Below the pieces are notes generated by a model that was not told where the DNA came from, made no database searches, and saw only the letters and a program-made list of their open reading frames with translations. Positions 8,408-17,024 of a stretch of DNA of 64,000 nt are shown here, piece by piece. The DNA comes from Paenibacillus sp. BIC5C1 (GTDB taxonomy: Bacteria > Bacillota > Bacilli > Paenibacillales > Paenibacillaceae). The stretch lies in NCBI RefSeq assembly GCF_032399705.1, contig NZ_CP135922.1:682001-746000 (forward strand). Reading direction: 5' to 3'. Position numbers and translations under genes: made by a program. Position 1 is the first letter of the stretch, and every line of letters begins with the position of its first letter.

Positions 8408-9625
8408 ATGAAAAGAGAACCCTCATTACCTGACGAATTGCCGTCATCCCGTGGAGGTCTATTATCCCAGCCTAGAGCGGTATGGGCAGTAGCCTTCGCC
8501 TGTATCATCTCCTTTATGGGACTGGGATTGGTTGATCCAATTTTACCTGCGATTGCAGATCAACTGCATGCTTCCAAAAGCCAGGTATCTTTATTGTTTA
8601 CAAGTTATAACGCGGTTACCGGGGTAGCCATGCTGATTACAGGTGTTGTATCCAGCCGGATTGGTGTGAAGTGGACACTGCTCAGCGGCATTTTGCTGAT
8701 CATTGTTTTCTCTTTCCTCGGCGGGACCTCTGACACTGTAGGTGCGCTCGTCGGTTACCGTGGTGGTTGGGGACTAGGGAATGCCCTGTTCATCGCAACT
8801 GCATTATCCGCTATTGTAGGACTGTCCACTTCGGGGACAGCCAAAGCGATTATTTTATACGAAGCAGCGCTTGGTCTGGGGATTGCCGTTGGTCCGTTGC
8901 TTGGTGGTGAACTGGGTTCTATCTCATGGCGTGGCCCGTTCTATGGTGTAGCTGTTCTGATGGCGATTGCTTTTATCAGTATTACGTTTATGCTGCCTAA
9001 GATGGCCAAACCGAAAACGCGTAGTTCCTTGTCCGATCCGTTCAAGGCTCTGGGTTATCCTTCACTGAAAACATTGGCGATTACGGCCTTTCTGTATAAC
9101 TTTGGTTTCTTTACCTTGATGGCTTATTCACCTTATGTCATGAATCTGGATGAACACGGACTCGGTTATGTATTCTTTGGTTGGGGCTTGATGCTGGCAA
9201 TTACGTCTGTATTTGTCGCACCAAGACTGCAGCGTCGATTCGGTTCGGTTCCTTCCATGAGCGTTATGCTGACCCTGTTCGCCATTGATTTGCTGGTAAT
9301 GGCTGTAGGTACGGTAATGGGATCATCCACAACGGTTATTGTGGCCGTTATCGTTGCCGGGATTTTCCTCGGGATCAACAACACGCTAATTACAACGGCA
9401 GTTATGGAAGCTGCCCCAGTGGAACGTTCTGTGGCATCGGCTGCATACAGCTTTGTCCGGTTCCTTGGAGGTGCACTGGCACCTTGGCTTGCTGGTAAAT
9501 TGTCCGAGTGGTTCCTGCCGGAGACACCGTTTTATTTTGGCGCATTGATGGTTCTGATCGGGGTCGTTGTGCTTCTGGTACGCCGCAGACATCTGCGCGA
9601 TATCGATGCTGCCATTACGCATTAA
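8408..9625 (+). CDS. MFS multidrug transporter (YfmO-like)
   Basis: This 405-residue, 12-helix major facilitator has the first helix AVAFACIISFMGLGLVDPILPAIADQL (in pieces GLGLVDPILPAIA) and the loop VVSSRIGVKW, a loose motif A. It carries a motif C-like GLGIAVGPLLGGELG in helix 5, typical of drug/proton antiporters. It probably exports toxic compounds sensed by the MerR protein just upstream. The ATG at 8408 follows AGGAGGA. An upstream in-frame ATG at 8387 has no ribosome site. The uspA gene follows 19 bp after its stop with its own AGGAGG, so the two are probably cotranscribed. Confidence 0.88.
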   Translation: MKREPSLPDELPSSRGGLLSQPRAVWAVAFACIISFMGLGLVDPILPAIADQLHASKSQVSLLFTSYNAVTGVAMLITGVVSSRIGVKWTLLSGILLIIVFSFLGGTSDTVGALVGYRGGWGLGNALFIATALSAIVGLSTSGTAKAIILYEAALGLGIAVGPLLGGELGSISWRGPFYGVAVLMAIAFISITFMLPKMAKPKTRSSLSDPFKALGYPSLKTLAITAFLYNFGFFTLMAYSPYVMNLDEHGLGYVFFGWGLMLAITSVFVAPRLQRRFGSVPSMSVMLTLFAIDLLVMAVGTVMGSSTTVIVAVIVAGIFLGINNTLITTAVMEAAPVERSVASAAYSFVRFLGGALAPWLAGKLSEWFLPETPFYFGALMVLIGVVVLLVRRRHLRDIDAAITH

Positions 9626-9644
9626 TGAACAGGAGGAATGGAAA

Positions 9645-10067
9645 ATGCTGAAACGAATATTGGTTGCTGTCGATGGGTCGGATCATGCACACAAAGGTCT
9701 GGAGCAAGCTGTTGTTCTGGCAGAAAGTTTGAAACAACCGGCTTCTTTGATTATCGTGCACGTTAATCCTTCGATCTCGCTAAATGAGCCCGCACTGGGT
9801 GTGGATCTGGAAGCACGGATCGCAGAAGAAGGACAGCATATTATACAACCTGTTAATGAATTGTTAGCTGCGCGTTCTGTTCATTATGAAACTTTGCTGA
9901 TTGCTGGTGATCCCGTGAATGAGATCTGCCGTGTAGCGGAGGATAGAGACTGTGATCTCATTGTGATGGGGACGGCCGGGAAAAGCATGCTCGCTGAGAT
10001 CGTCGTGGGCAGTGTCAGCCACGGCGTCTTGAAACATGCAGGATGTCCGGTAATGACTGTCAAATAG
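9645..10067 (+). CDS. Universal stress protein, UspA family
   Basis: This 140-residue single-domain UspA protein begins MLKRILVAVDGSDHA, the nucleotide-binding strand and loop. It ends with the ATP-binding motif G-x2-G-x9-G-(S/T), seen as IVMGTAGKSMLAEIVVGSVSHGVL, then PVMTVK. Members bind ATP and raise survival under stress. The start at 9645 is supported by AGGAGG at 9631-9636, eight bases away. It lies 19 bp after the MFS pump gene and is probably in the same transcript. Confidence 0.9.
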   Translation: MLKRILVAVDGSDHAHKGLEQAVVLAESLKQPASLIIVHVNPSISLNEPALGVDLEARIAEEGQHIIQPVNELLAARSVHYETLLIAGDPVNEICRVAEDRDCDLIVMGTAGKSMLAEIVVGSVSHGVLKHAGCPVMTVK

Positions 10068-10158
10068 CGGTATGACTTTCATGTGTTGATGATGCTAAAG
10101 TGGTGTATAAATAGGTATGGGATAACGCTGCGTTAAAAAATGAATGGAGGATACAACA

Positions 10159-11583
10159 ATGAAAAAACAACATCTGTTCATCGGGGGCAAGCCTACCGAA
10201 TCAGTAGACTATATAGCACTTCAGGCACCGTACTCCAAAGAAACACTCGCAGACGTATCCTCGGCGTCAGCTGAGGAAGTCGAAGCAGCGATTGCCGCCG
10301 CAGTTCAGGCGGGCAAAGAGATGCGCAGAATGCCTGCCCATCAGCGTGCAGACATCCTTTACAAGCTCTCCGCCCTGCTGGAAGAACGGAAAGAAGAAGC
10401 AGCACGAATAATTGCGCTGGAGGCAGCGAAGCCGATCACCGCAGCGCTCGCGGAGGTTGACCGTACAGTGGAAACGTATCGTTTCGCCGCAGAGGAAGCC
10501 AAACGGCTTACCGGAGAGACGGTTCCCATGGATGCAGCCAAAGGCGGCGAAGGACGCGTAGGCTACACCATGCGCCAGCCTTTGGGCGTTATTGGAGCGA
10601 TTACACCGTTTAATTTTCCGATGAACCTGGTGGCTCACAAAGTAGGACCGGCATTGGCAGCAGGCAATACGATTGTGTTGAAACCTGCGGAGCAGACACC
10701 GTTGTCTTCGTATTATATTGCCAATTTGCTACAGGAAGCGGGATTACCGGATGGCGCATTGAATGTGGTGAGCGGTGACGGCAAAACGATTGGTGATGTG
10801 CTTGTAGAGCATCCGGACGTGGCCCATATTACGTTTACAGGCAGCCCTGCTGTAGGTACCAGCATTCGCAGCAAAGCCGGACTGAAACGCGTAACATTGG
10901 AGCTGGGGTCCAATGCAGCCGTCATTATAGACGCAGATGCCAATTTGGACAAGGTTGTACCAAGATGTGTGACAGGAGCTTTTACTTACCAAGGTCAGGT
11001 ATGTATCTCTCTGCAGCGGATCTATGTGCATAGCACGATCGCGGATGAGTTTGTTCGTCGTTTTGCTGAAGCAGCCCAAAAAGTCGTGGTTGGAGACCCG
11101 TTGAATCCGGACACCGTTGTCTCTGCGCTCATCACATCCAAAGATGTACAGCGTACGCTGGATTGGATCGAGGAAGCGAAGCAGGCAGGCGCTGAGGTGG
11201 CAACAGGCGGCGAAGCCGTGGAAGGCGCATTGCGTCCAACCGTGCTTGTTAACGTTCCGCGGGATGCCAAGGTGTCTTGCCAAGAGGTCTTTGCGCCCAT
11301 CGTTGTCATTAATACGGTGGATTCGGTTGAAGAAGGCATTGAGCATGTAAATGATTCCATCTATGGGCTTCAGGCGGGTGTATTTACCAATGATATTCAT
11401 ACAGCATTGCATGCAGCGGACCACATCGAAGCAGGCGGCGTGATGATTAACGATATTCCCACTTTCCGTGTGGATCATATGCCTTATGGTGGTGTGAAGC
11501 AGAGCGGGATGGGACGTGAAGGTGTTAAATATGCCGTAGAGGAAATGACAGAATTGAAGTTTGTCATGTTTAACAAGAACTAA
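10159..11583 (+). CDS. NAD(P)-dependent aldehyde dehydrogenase
   Basis: This 474-residue ALDH-superfamily enzyme oxidises an aldehyde to the acid with NAD(P). It has the cofactor-binding stretch PFNFPMNLVAHKVGPALAAGN, FTGSPAVG, the general base in LELGSNAAVI and the catalytic Cys in QGQVCIS. The ELGSNAA form resembles lactaldehyde and phosphonoacetaldehyde dehydrogenase branches rather than betaine aldehyde dehydrogenase. The substrate is not certain. The ATG at 10159 lies eight bases after GGAGG. TTGATG at 10086 and TATAAA near 10107 may be its promoter. It is monocistronic with its own terminator. Confidence 0.88.
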   Translation: MKKQHLFIGGKPTESVDYIALQAPYSKETLADVSSASAEEVEAAIAAAVQAGKEMRRMPAHQRADILYKLSALLEERKEEAARIIALEAAKPITAALAEVDRTVETYRFAAEEAKRLTGETVPMDAAKGGEGRVGYTMRQPLGVIGAITPFNFPMNLVAHKVGPALAAGNTIVLKPAEQTPLSSYYIANLLQEAGLPDGALNVVSGDGKTIGDVLVEHPDVAHITFTGSPAVGTSIRSKAGLKRVTLELGSNAAVIIDADANLDKVVPRCVTGAFTYQGQVCISLQRIYVHSTIADEFVRRFAEAAQKVVVGDPLNPDTVVSALITSKDVQRTLDWIEEAKQAGAEVATGGEAVEGALRPTVLVNVPRDAKVSCQEVFAPIVVINTVDSVEEGIEHVNDSIYGLQAGVFTNDIHTALHAADHIEAGGVMINDIPTFRVDHMPYGGVKQSGMGREGVKYAVEEMTELKFVMFNKN

Positions 11584-11952
11584 TTATTCACTCCTAAGAC
11601 GAGCGGATATTCGAGATAAAATAGAACAAGATGATCCTGTGCCCAAGTAAGGGAGTACAGGATTTTTTTCTTTTTTACATTCAGCCCTTACCGTAAAAAA
11701 ATACATGGCCTTTCTTTATTAACCCCGGGTTCACATCTGATGAGAAGGGTATAAATACTTATCATACCGCAAATCTACCAATTAGATGCCGTTCATATCA
11801 CCGAAGCATTGTGTATCCATCCAGAGAAATGAACGGATAATTGGGGTACAGAATTGATGGAAGTCTTATAATATCTCACTTAAATTTAAATAAAATGCAG
11901 TATGAACAAGCCTGAACCTTGGAGTTACAGGCCAGACAGGAGGTGTATTCAA
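11584..11952. other. Gene-free stretch before MerR/TipAS gene
   Basis: It contains the terminator at 11634-11669 and the AT-rich promoter region of the next gene. GCCTG and CAGGC half-sites near 11909-11933 could be an operator, but support is weak. Nothing else is seen. Confidence 0.5.
11634..11669 (+). terminator. Intrinsic terminator after aldehyde dehydrogenase
   Basis: ATCCTGT (11634-11640) pairs with ACAGGAT (11657-11663), with a 16-base loop and a T-run. Confidence 0.75.
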
Positions 11953-12768
11953 ATGGCATATTCCATGGTTGATGTATCCGGGATGTCCGGTGTAAGTCTG
12001 AGTGAATTGGGACAGTACGCAGAGACAGGTCTGCTGAATCCAGCCTTCGTAGGTCAAGATGAGGATATCTACTACGAGAAGCCAGAGCTGCTGAGACTAC
12101 AACAGATTCTGTTCTGTAAAGAAGTAGGCATGGAGGAGGAAGAGATCGGCCCCATGCTCAGGGATACTCCCCGGGACATGATTCGTATTATGCAGCAGCA
12201 TCGGATCGAGATGCTGGAGAAGGCACTTCATCTGCACGGAATGATTCAGACACTGGACAAAACCATCTCCTACTTACGTGGTGAGCAGGAACTGGATGAG
12301 TATGAACTTTACGCCGGGTTTTCCAATAAGGGGCTTCACCAGCTTCTGAATGAACCGACTTCTGACCATGTGTCAAAGAATGACTATTCTGAACAGCTGA
12401 AGACAGAGGACAGTCAGAAGTACAACGCCAATTCACCGGAGCAATCTACAATGCCTGACGGCCAGGCGATGAAGTCAAAGGAAGATTTTCTTGATTCACA
12501 GGCGAAGATTGACCGGATTCACTTGGACTTGCAGGGCGCTATTGAGGAAGGGTTAGAACCAGGCAGCTCGGAAGTACAGCAGATTATTGGCAGACATCTC
12601 GATTGGATCAAGGATTATTACACTCCAACGGCAGAGATTTACCGGGATTTGGGCAATCTGTACGTCGAGCACAAAAATTTTCGCCAGATGTATGATGGCT
12701 ACCACCCCAAGCTGGCCGAGTTTTTGCGAGACGGGATGATGATTAAGGCGGAACAGGATTTATCCTAG
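11953..12768 (+). CDS. MerR-like regulator with TipAS-type C-terminal domain, degenerate HTH
   Basis: This 271-residue protein has a MerR-like N-terminus, YSMVDVSGMSGVSLSELGQYAETGLLNP, in which the usual RTLRYY recognition segment is replaced by SELGQY. A coiled coil (IEMLEKALHLHGMIQTLDKTI) and a polar linker follow. The C-terminus (about residues 175-270) resembles the TipAS antibiotic-binding fold, with LGNLYVEHKNFRQMYDGYHPKLAEFLRDGM. TipAS proteins bind thiopeptides or other ligands. The changed helix suggests altered or lost DNA binding. The ATG at 11953 follows AGGAGGT. No target gene is adjacent. Confidence 0.75.
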   Translation: MAYSMVDVSGMSGVSLSELGQYAETGLLNPAFVGQDEDIYYEKPELLRLQQILFCKEVGMEEEEIGPMLRDTPRDMIRIMQQHRIEMLEKALHLHGMIQTLDKTISYLRGEQELDEYELYAGFSNKGLHQLLNEPTSDHVSKNDYSEQLKTEDSQKYNANSPEQSTMPDGQAMKSKEDFLDSQAKIDRIHLDLQGAIEEGLEPGSSEVQQIIGRHLDWIKDYYTPTAEIYRDLGNLYVEHKNFRQMYDGYHPKLAEFLRDGMMIKAEQDLS

Positions 12769-12820
12769 ATGCATAAAGTATCTTGGGCGAGCAGAACATG
12801 GGTGTGAAGAAAAATAATCA

Positions 12821-12864
12821 TAACAAAGAGCGCAGATCCTCTAGGAGGAGTGCGCTCTTTGTTA
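12821..12864. terminator. Bidirectional terminator
   Basis: Perfect 14-bp arms, TAACAAAGAGCGCA and TGCGCTCTTTGTTA, lie between the convergent TipAS-type and GAF-domain genes. Confidence 0.85.
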
Positions 12865-12919
12865 TTGCATATCATTGTAAGACCGATGAACTCTGCATCG
12901 GCTTAAGACCTTCAGGCAG

Positions 12920-13408
12920 TTAGGATAATTCCAGCTGCTCTGTAATCAGATGTACCGCTTTTTCCAGGAAAATGCGGTCTTCATCGTCAAAACGGTTTTT
13001 GAGCGGGCTATCGATGTCGAGAACCCCGTACAATTCGCCGTTTTTGATAATAGGGACAACGATTTCACTGTTCGATGCGGCATCACAGGCGATATGGCCT
13101 GGAAAGGCATGAACATCTTCAACGACCATCGTACGTCGTTCCGCAGCAGAAGTGCCGCATACACCGCGTCCAAGTGGAATACGGATGCAGGCAGGCAGTC
13201 CCTGGAATGGGCCGAGTACAAGTTCTTTTCCATCATACAGATAGAATCCGACCCAATTGGTGTCGGTCATAAATACATTGAGCAACGCCGCAGCGTTTGC
13301 CAGATTGGCAATAGCGCTAGGTTCATCGCGGATCAGAGCACTTAACTGTCCCAGGACGGCGGTTTGCTGCTCGCTTCGTGTTCCTTCATAAGAAACAGCT
13401 TGAAACAT
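12920..13408 (-). CDS. msrC: Free methionine-(R)-sulfoxide reductase (GAF domain)
   Basis: This 162-residue single GAF-domain enzyme of the fRMsr/YtsP family reduces free methionine-R-sulfoxide using a thioredoxin-type donor. All three conserved Cys are present, in GLPACIRIPLG, GRGVCGTSA and HIACDAASNSEIV. The flanking family residues (NWVGFYLYDG, LGPFQG, GVLDIDSP) are also intact. It is the expected full length. The ribosome site is GGGAGGGTGA. It is transcribed alone, towards a shared terminator, and fits the oxidative-stress theme of the window. Confidence 0.92.
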   Translation of the reverse strand: MFQAVSYEGTRSEQQTAVLGQLSALIRDEPSAIANLANAAALLNVFMTDTNWVGFYLYDGKELVLGPFQGLPACIRIPLGRGVCGTSAAERRTMVVEDVHAFPGHIACDAASNSEIVVPIIKNGELYGVLDIDSPLKNRFDDEDRIFLEKAVHLITEQLELS

Positions 13409-13594
13409 GATGAATCACCCTCCCGAGCAAAAATGGTACTTATTTTCAAGATAGTGCAGAGCATGCGGTTAGTCAAGCGGAGGATTTCGGAAAGGGCAGG
13501 TCAGGCATGAATATTCCTCCTGTTTCTCATCTTCCTGCGTGGGGTAATTACTTAGCAACCACGGCGGGCTACAACCCGGGAAGGAGCTTGGCTT

Positions 13595-13891
13595 ATGCAT
13601 GCAGAGGTACAGAACCTTTTTGTACGAATTCATCTTCTATATTTGGCCCAAAATCAGGATTTAACCGTTAGCGACGCATTGCCTCTATTGGAAGAACGGG
13701 GGTATCGCGTTGGAGAACGGGAGATTAAGCAGGAGCTTGAGCATCTGACACAGGAAAACTTTCTGACCGCCCATGGAGATCAATGGAGCCTTACCGGGAC
13801 TGGCATTGAGGAATTCAAGGAAATCATAGCCGTATTTGGCCGGGTTAGTGAGGAATTGCTGGGGACGGGTAAAAAGACGTCTACGGCCTAA
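13595..13891 (+). CDS. Small winged-helix-like protein, function unknown
   Basis: This 98-residue soluble protein has the look of a winged helix: LFVRIHLLYLAQ, ERGYRVGEREIKQELEHLTQENFLTAHGDQWSLTGTGIEEF (in pieces GEREIKQELEHL and WSLTGTGIEEF). It could bind DNA or be a protein-interaction module. I do not recognise a named family. GGAAGGAG precedes the ATG. It is divergent from the fRMsr gene and followed by its own terminator. Confidence 0.65.
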   Translation: MHAEVQNLFVRIHLLYLAQNQDLTVSDALPLLEERGYRVGEREIKQELEHLTQENFLTAHGDQWSLTGTGIEEFKEIIAVFGRVSEELLGTGKKTSTA

Positions 13892-13956
13892 ACTTAAAGT
13901 GGATAAGGTATCCCAAAATAGGATGCAAACTTGAGTTGATTCATATGTACAACAAG

Positions 13957-13984
13957 ACCGGGAGCGGAAGTGGCCCGGTTTTTT
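13957..13984 (+). terminator. Intrinsic terminator
   Basis: ACCGGG (13957-13962) pairs with CCCGGT (13974-13979), followed by TTTTT. Confidence 0.75.
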
Positions 13985-14087
13985 GACGTGATAATGATGA
14001 CTGAACAGTTGCCATTCGGTGCAGGTTATGGTTAGATGGCTATTGAATATGAGGTCTGTGGGATAGATCGGATCGGAGTGTCTTTTC

Positions 14088-14660
14088 ATGTATAAATGCA
14101 AAGGGAGAATTCCCGAACTAGAGACAGGGCGGTTGCGTCTGCGCAAATTGCGCCGCCGGGATGCGGCCCAGATGTTCGATTGCTGGTCTGACCGGGAAGT
14201 GACCCGTTATATGAATTTGGCGCCCATGATCGGGACAAGTGAGGCCGCGGATATGATTGGGCTGCTGAACCATATGGCAGGAGAAGAGGAGGCGATTCGC
14301 TGGGGTATTGAACTTAAGGAAACGGGCCGGCTCATCGGAAGTTGCGGTTATAATACTTGGCAGCTTGAAGGCGCATTCCGTGGGGAGATCGGTTATGAAC
14401 TGGGGCGCGACTACTGGCGTCACGGTTATATGACGGAAGCATTTTCGGTTATGCTGCCGTTTGGGTATGAGACGATGGGTCTCAATCGGATTGAGGCGCT
14501 GGTTGATCCGCGTAATCTCGCTTCGGGTGAGTTTCTGACGAACCGCGGCTTCACGCGGGAAGGCCTGCTGCGTCAGGTACAACATACGTCTACCGGGTAC
14601 AAGGATATGGTGATGTATTCCCTGTTGTACGATGAGTTTTTGCGTCAGAGAGATAAATAA
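14088..14660 (+). CDS. GNAT N-acetyltransferase, RimJ/RimL type
   Basis: This 190-residue GNAT-fold enzyme of the RimJ/RimL-like group begins ELETGRLRLRKLRRRDAAQMFDCWSD. It has the acetyl-CoA region IGYELGRDYWRHGYMTEAF, then GLNRIEALVDPRNLASGEFLTNRGF (in pieces). Relatives acetylate ribosomal protein N-termini or small molecules such as antibiotics. The acceptor here is unknown. GGAGTG precedes the ATG. An MFS exporter gene follows after a 111-bp gap that contains a 44-bp repeat. Confidence 0.85.
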   Translation: MYKCKGRIPELETGRLRLRKLRRRDAAQMFDCWSDREVTRYMNLAPMIGTSEAADMIGLLNHMAGEEEAIRWGIELKETGRLIGSCGYNTWQLEGAFRGEIGYELGRDYWRHGYMTEAFSVMLPFGYETMGLNRIEALVDPRNLASGEFLTNRGFTREGLLRQVQHTSTGYKDMVMYSLLYDEFLRQRDK

Positions 14661-14663
14661 AAG

Positions 14664-14707
14664 ATGAAAAAAATCCGGGGATAACAGCGATAGAAAGATT
14701 GTTCTGG
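14664..14707 (+). repeat. 44-bp intergenic repeat, copy 1
   Basis: This segment (from ATGAAAAAAATC to GATTGTTCTGG) matches 39 of 44 bases with 22281-22324. Each copy lies 64-133 bp upstream of a transporter gene (MFS here, EcsA there), in the same orientation. It may be a regulatory element or a small mobile intergenic repeat. Confidence 0.6.
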
Positions 14708-14771
14708 TTCGTAGCGGGCTGGGTAAATCAATGTTCCAAATATATAGAGAATTGAAGAGAGAAGGGTTTGT

Positions 14772-16298
14772 GTGAATACAACCGGAGGTTTGAACCGCAG
14801 TTTCATTCTGGCGGGATTGCTGCTCGCGACTTTTTTATCTGCAATTGAAGGTACAGTCATTGGTCCAGCAGGGCCAACCATTGTCAGTGAGCTGGGAAGT
14901 GTGCAGCTGTTGAGCTGGATTTTCACTGCGTATCTGTTAACGATGGCTGTGAGCACGCCGATTTTTGGCAAAATCAGTGATATATACGGACGAAAACCTG
15001 TATTCCTGATTGGCTGTGCCTTATTCTTATTAGGCTCGCTTCTGTGCTGCCTTTCGCAGAATATGGAGCAACTGATTATTTTTCGTGCGATTCAAGGGAT
15101 TGGCGCAGGTGCGGTTGTACCTGTTACGTTTACGATTATTGGTGACATCTACCGCCTTGAAGAACGGGGCAAAATACAGGGCTGGATCAGCTCCGTGTGG
15201 GGCATTTCATCTCTGGCAGGACCGCTGCTTGGCGGGTATTTCGTAGACAATCTGGGCTGGCAGTGGATCTTTGGGTTCAATTTGCCGTTCGGATTGCTGG
15301 CGATGTGGTTTGTGTTCCGTTATTTGAAGGAAGAAATGTCTCCGCGTACCGCGAAAATTGACTATATGGGTGCGTTGACTTTTACCGTCGGTATCACAGC
15401 ATTGCTCTTTGTATTGTCCGCGGGTGGACAGTATTATGCCTGGAGTTCTCCTATTATTGTGGGACTGAGTATCGTGGCTATTTTGTTTATGATTTTATTT
15501 TTTGTGGTGGAAAAAAGAGCCCAGGCCCCGATGGTACCTCTTCATCTATTCCGTATCCGGGACATCCGGGTGGCGAATATCGCCGGACTACTGACCAGTA
15601 CCCTGATGATTGGCCTAACCAGTTATTTGCCACTATGGGTACAGGGGGTTCGAGGCGGTAACGCGACCGAATCAGGGTTGCTGCTTGCACCGATGTCTGT
15701 TGGCTGGCTGATCGGTAGTGTACTTGCAGGGCGTCTGCTAATGAAAGTTGGATCACGCTTAACAGCGGTGATTGGCTTAACCGGGATTGCCATTGGATCG
15801 GGTGGACTCTTCTTGGTTGGTGGAACATCACCTCAAGCCGTACTGTTTATTTTGACCTTTATTTACGGACTCGGCTTCGGATTTGCTTTTACAATCTTCA
15901 CGATTATTTCACAGTCGTCTGTTGGGTATAAAGAACGTGGATCTTCCACGGCGCTACATACCTTTATGCGTACGCTCGGACAAACCATAGGTGCAGCAGC
16001 CTTCGGCACATGGTTAAATTACCGGATATCAACATTGTCGAGCGAACAGCATCTGGCAGAGGCGGGGATCTCGGATGGGGACCTGAATCAACTGCTTGCT
16101 CCGCATACGGAAGCTGCTCTGTCGGATGACAAATGGGCGCTACTGCGGAATGTGCTGGAAGGAAGTCTGCATTCCTTGTTTGTCATCATGTTTGTCATTG
16201 CCATTATCTCATGGGTGACGACACTGGCCTTGCGCAAACGGCTAATCGTTCCCGAAGATGCAGATGCTCCGCCGCAAGCACAAGCTTCAGGGAATTAA
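14772..16298 (+). CDS. MFS transporter, DHA2 (EmrB/QacA) family
   Basis: This 508-residue exporter has the size and about 14 helices of the DHA2 drug/proton antiporters. Motif A is seen as FGKISDIYGRKPVF, the family D1 region as AIEGTVIGPAGPTIVSELG, and motif C as GISSLAGPLLGGYFVDNLGW. It probably extrudes hydrophobic drugs. The start is GTG at 14772, preceded by AGAGAAGGG. It follows a GNAT gene, and the pair could act together on a drug (inference). Its end is marked by a small terminator. Confidence 0.87.
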   Translation: MNTTGGLNRSFILAGLLLATFLSAIEGTVIGPAGPTIVSELGSVQLLSWIFTAYLLTMAVSTPIFGKISDIYGRKPVFLIGCALFLLGSLLCCLSQNMEQLIIFRAIQGIGAGAVVPVTFTIIGDIYRLEERGKIQGWISSVWGISSLAGPLLGGYFVDNLGWQWIFGFNLPFGLLAMWFVFRYLKEEMSPRTAKIDYMGALTFTVGITALLFVLSAGGQYYAWSSPIIVGLSIVAILFMILFFVVEKRAQAPMVPLHLFRIRDIRVANIAGLLTSTLMIGLTSYLPLWVQGVRGGNATESGLLLAPMSVGWLIGSVLAGRLLMKVGSRLTAVIGLTGIAIGSGGLFLVGGTSPQAVLFILTFIYGLGFGFAFTIFTIISQSSVGYKERGSSTALHTFMRTLGQTIGAAAFGTWLNYRISTLSSEQHLAEAGISDGDLNQLLAPHTEAALSDDKWALLRNVLEGSLHSLFVIMFVIAIISWVTTLALRKRLIVPEDADAPPQAQASGN

Positions 16299-16329
16299 AC
16301 GAAGTGAAAAGAATACTCATTGGATGAAG

Positions 16330-16354
16330 GCAGCTGTTTCTCGGCTGCTTTTTT
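16330..16354 (+). terminator. Intrinsic terminator after DHA2 MFS gene
   Basis: GCAGC and GCTGC arms enclose a short loop and are followed by TTTTTTG. Confidence 0.55.
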
Positions 16355-16416
16355 GTTTATTATTTTCTAGAAGGGATTTTCTGTGACTTATATAATAGAA
16401 TGGGAGGTGAGTTAAG

Positions 16417-16680
16417 ATGAGCAAGCAATCGCTGCAAGCGTTCAAGTTTGTATACGTTCCAATCAAGTTGCTGGCAGTACTTGCGACCTGCATTTCGTTT
16501 TCCATCGTTGTCGGACTCATGAAATATGTTCCCTTGGCAGAACGAGCAGAACATACATATTACTTTCCCTTCTGGTATACATTGATCATAAGCATTCTTA
16601 TAAACTTGGCTCTTCTTCTGTTTCTGGTCTTGCCTTTGTTTTTTACTGTGGCAATCAGGTCTGGGATGGATCTTAAATAA
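16417..16680 (+). CDS. Small two-helix membrane protein, unknown
   Basis: This 87-residue protein has two strong transmembrane segments, about residues 13-35 and 52-80, and a short basic N-terminus. GGGAGGTGAG lies seven bases before the ATG. I do not recognise the family. It stands between the MFS gene and another small membrane protein, all on the same strand. No charged residues or metal ligands lie within the helices. Confidence 0.6.
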   Translation: MSKQSLQAFKFVYVPIKLLAVLATCISFSIVVGLMKYVPLAERAEHTYYFPFWYTLIISILINLALLLFLVLPLFFTVAIRSGMDLK

Positions 16681-16748
16681 ATTCCGTAAGCAGAAGCAAC
16701 AGACCCGCGCAGGATAATATAGATATCTCATTTGGAGTAGGGGTGAGG

Positions 16749-16934
16749 ATGATGTTTCCCAATAATCTGAATTCGTCCAAGGAAGATGAAGCCAAAAGAA
16801 AGTACGAAGAGACTCAGAGGGAGATCGAGGGTCACAGCCGCTCAGGTCTGTCCAGTTACATTGTCGATTTGCTGATTGCAGGTGGACTGGTTGTTGCTGT
16901 CCTCACGGTGTTGATGTGGATTCTGTACTTTTGA
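16749..16934 (+). CDS. Small single-span membrane protein, unknown
   Basis: This protein of about 61 residues has a charged, helix-forming N-terminal half rich in Glu, Lys and Arg (SSKEDEAKRKYEETQREIEGH) and one C-terminal transmembrane helix (about residues 38-60). It probably has its N-terminus in the cytoplasm. AGGGGTGAGG precedes two adjacent ATG codons at 16749 and 16752, and either could be the start. The family is not recognised. Confidence 0.55.
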   Translation: MMFPNNLNSSKEDEAKRKYEETQREIEGHSRSGLSSYIVDLLIAGGLVVAVLTVLMWILYF

Positions 16935-16955
16935 CTAGATTAATAAAGAAATACG

Positions 16956-16995
16956 AATAACCGGTACCGCCTATTTAGGCGAACCGGTTATTTTT
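16956..16995. terminator. Bidirectional terminator
   Basis: AATAACCGGT and ACCGGTTATT arms, with an inner GCCTatttAGGC hairpin, lie between convergent genes. Confidence 0.85.
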
Positions 16996-17024
16996 AATTT
17001 GGATCAGGTGATACGGGAATGGCC

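Noticed and set aside
10744..11478. A 244-codon minus-strand open frame within the aldehyde dehydrogenase gene
   Set aside because: It is antisense to conserved catalytic motifs and has no start signals.
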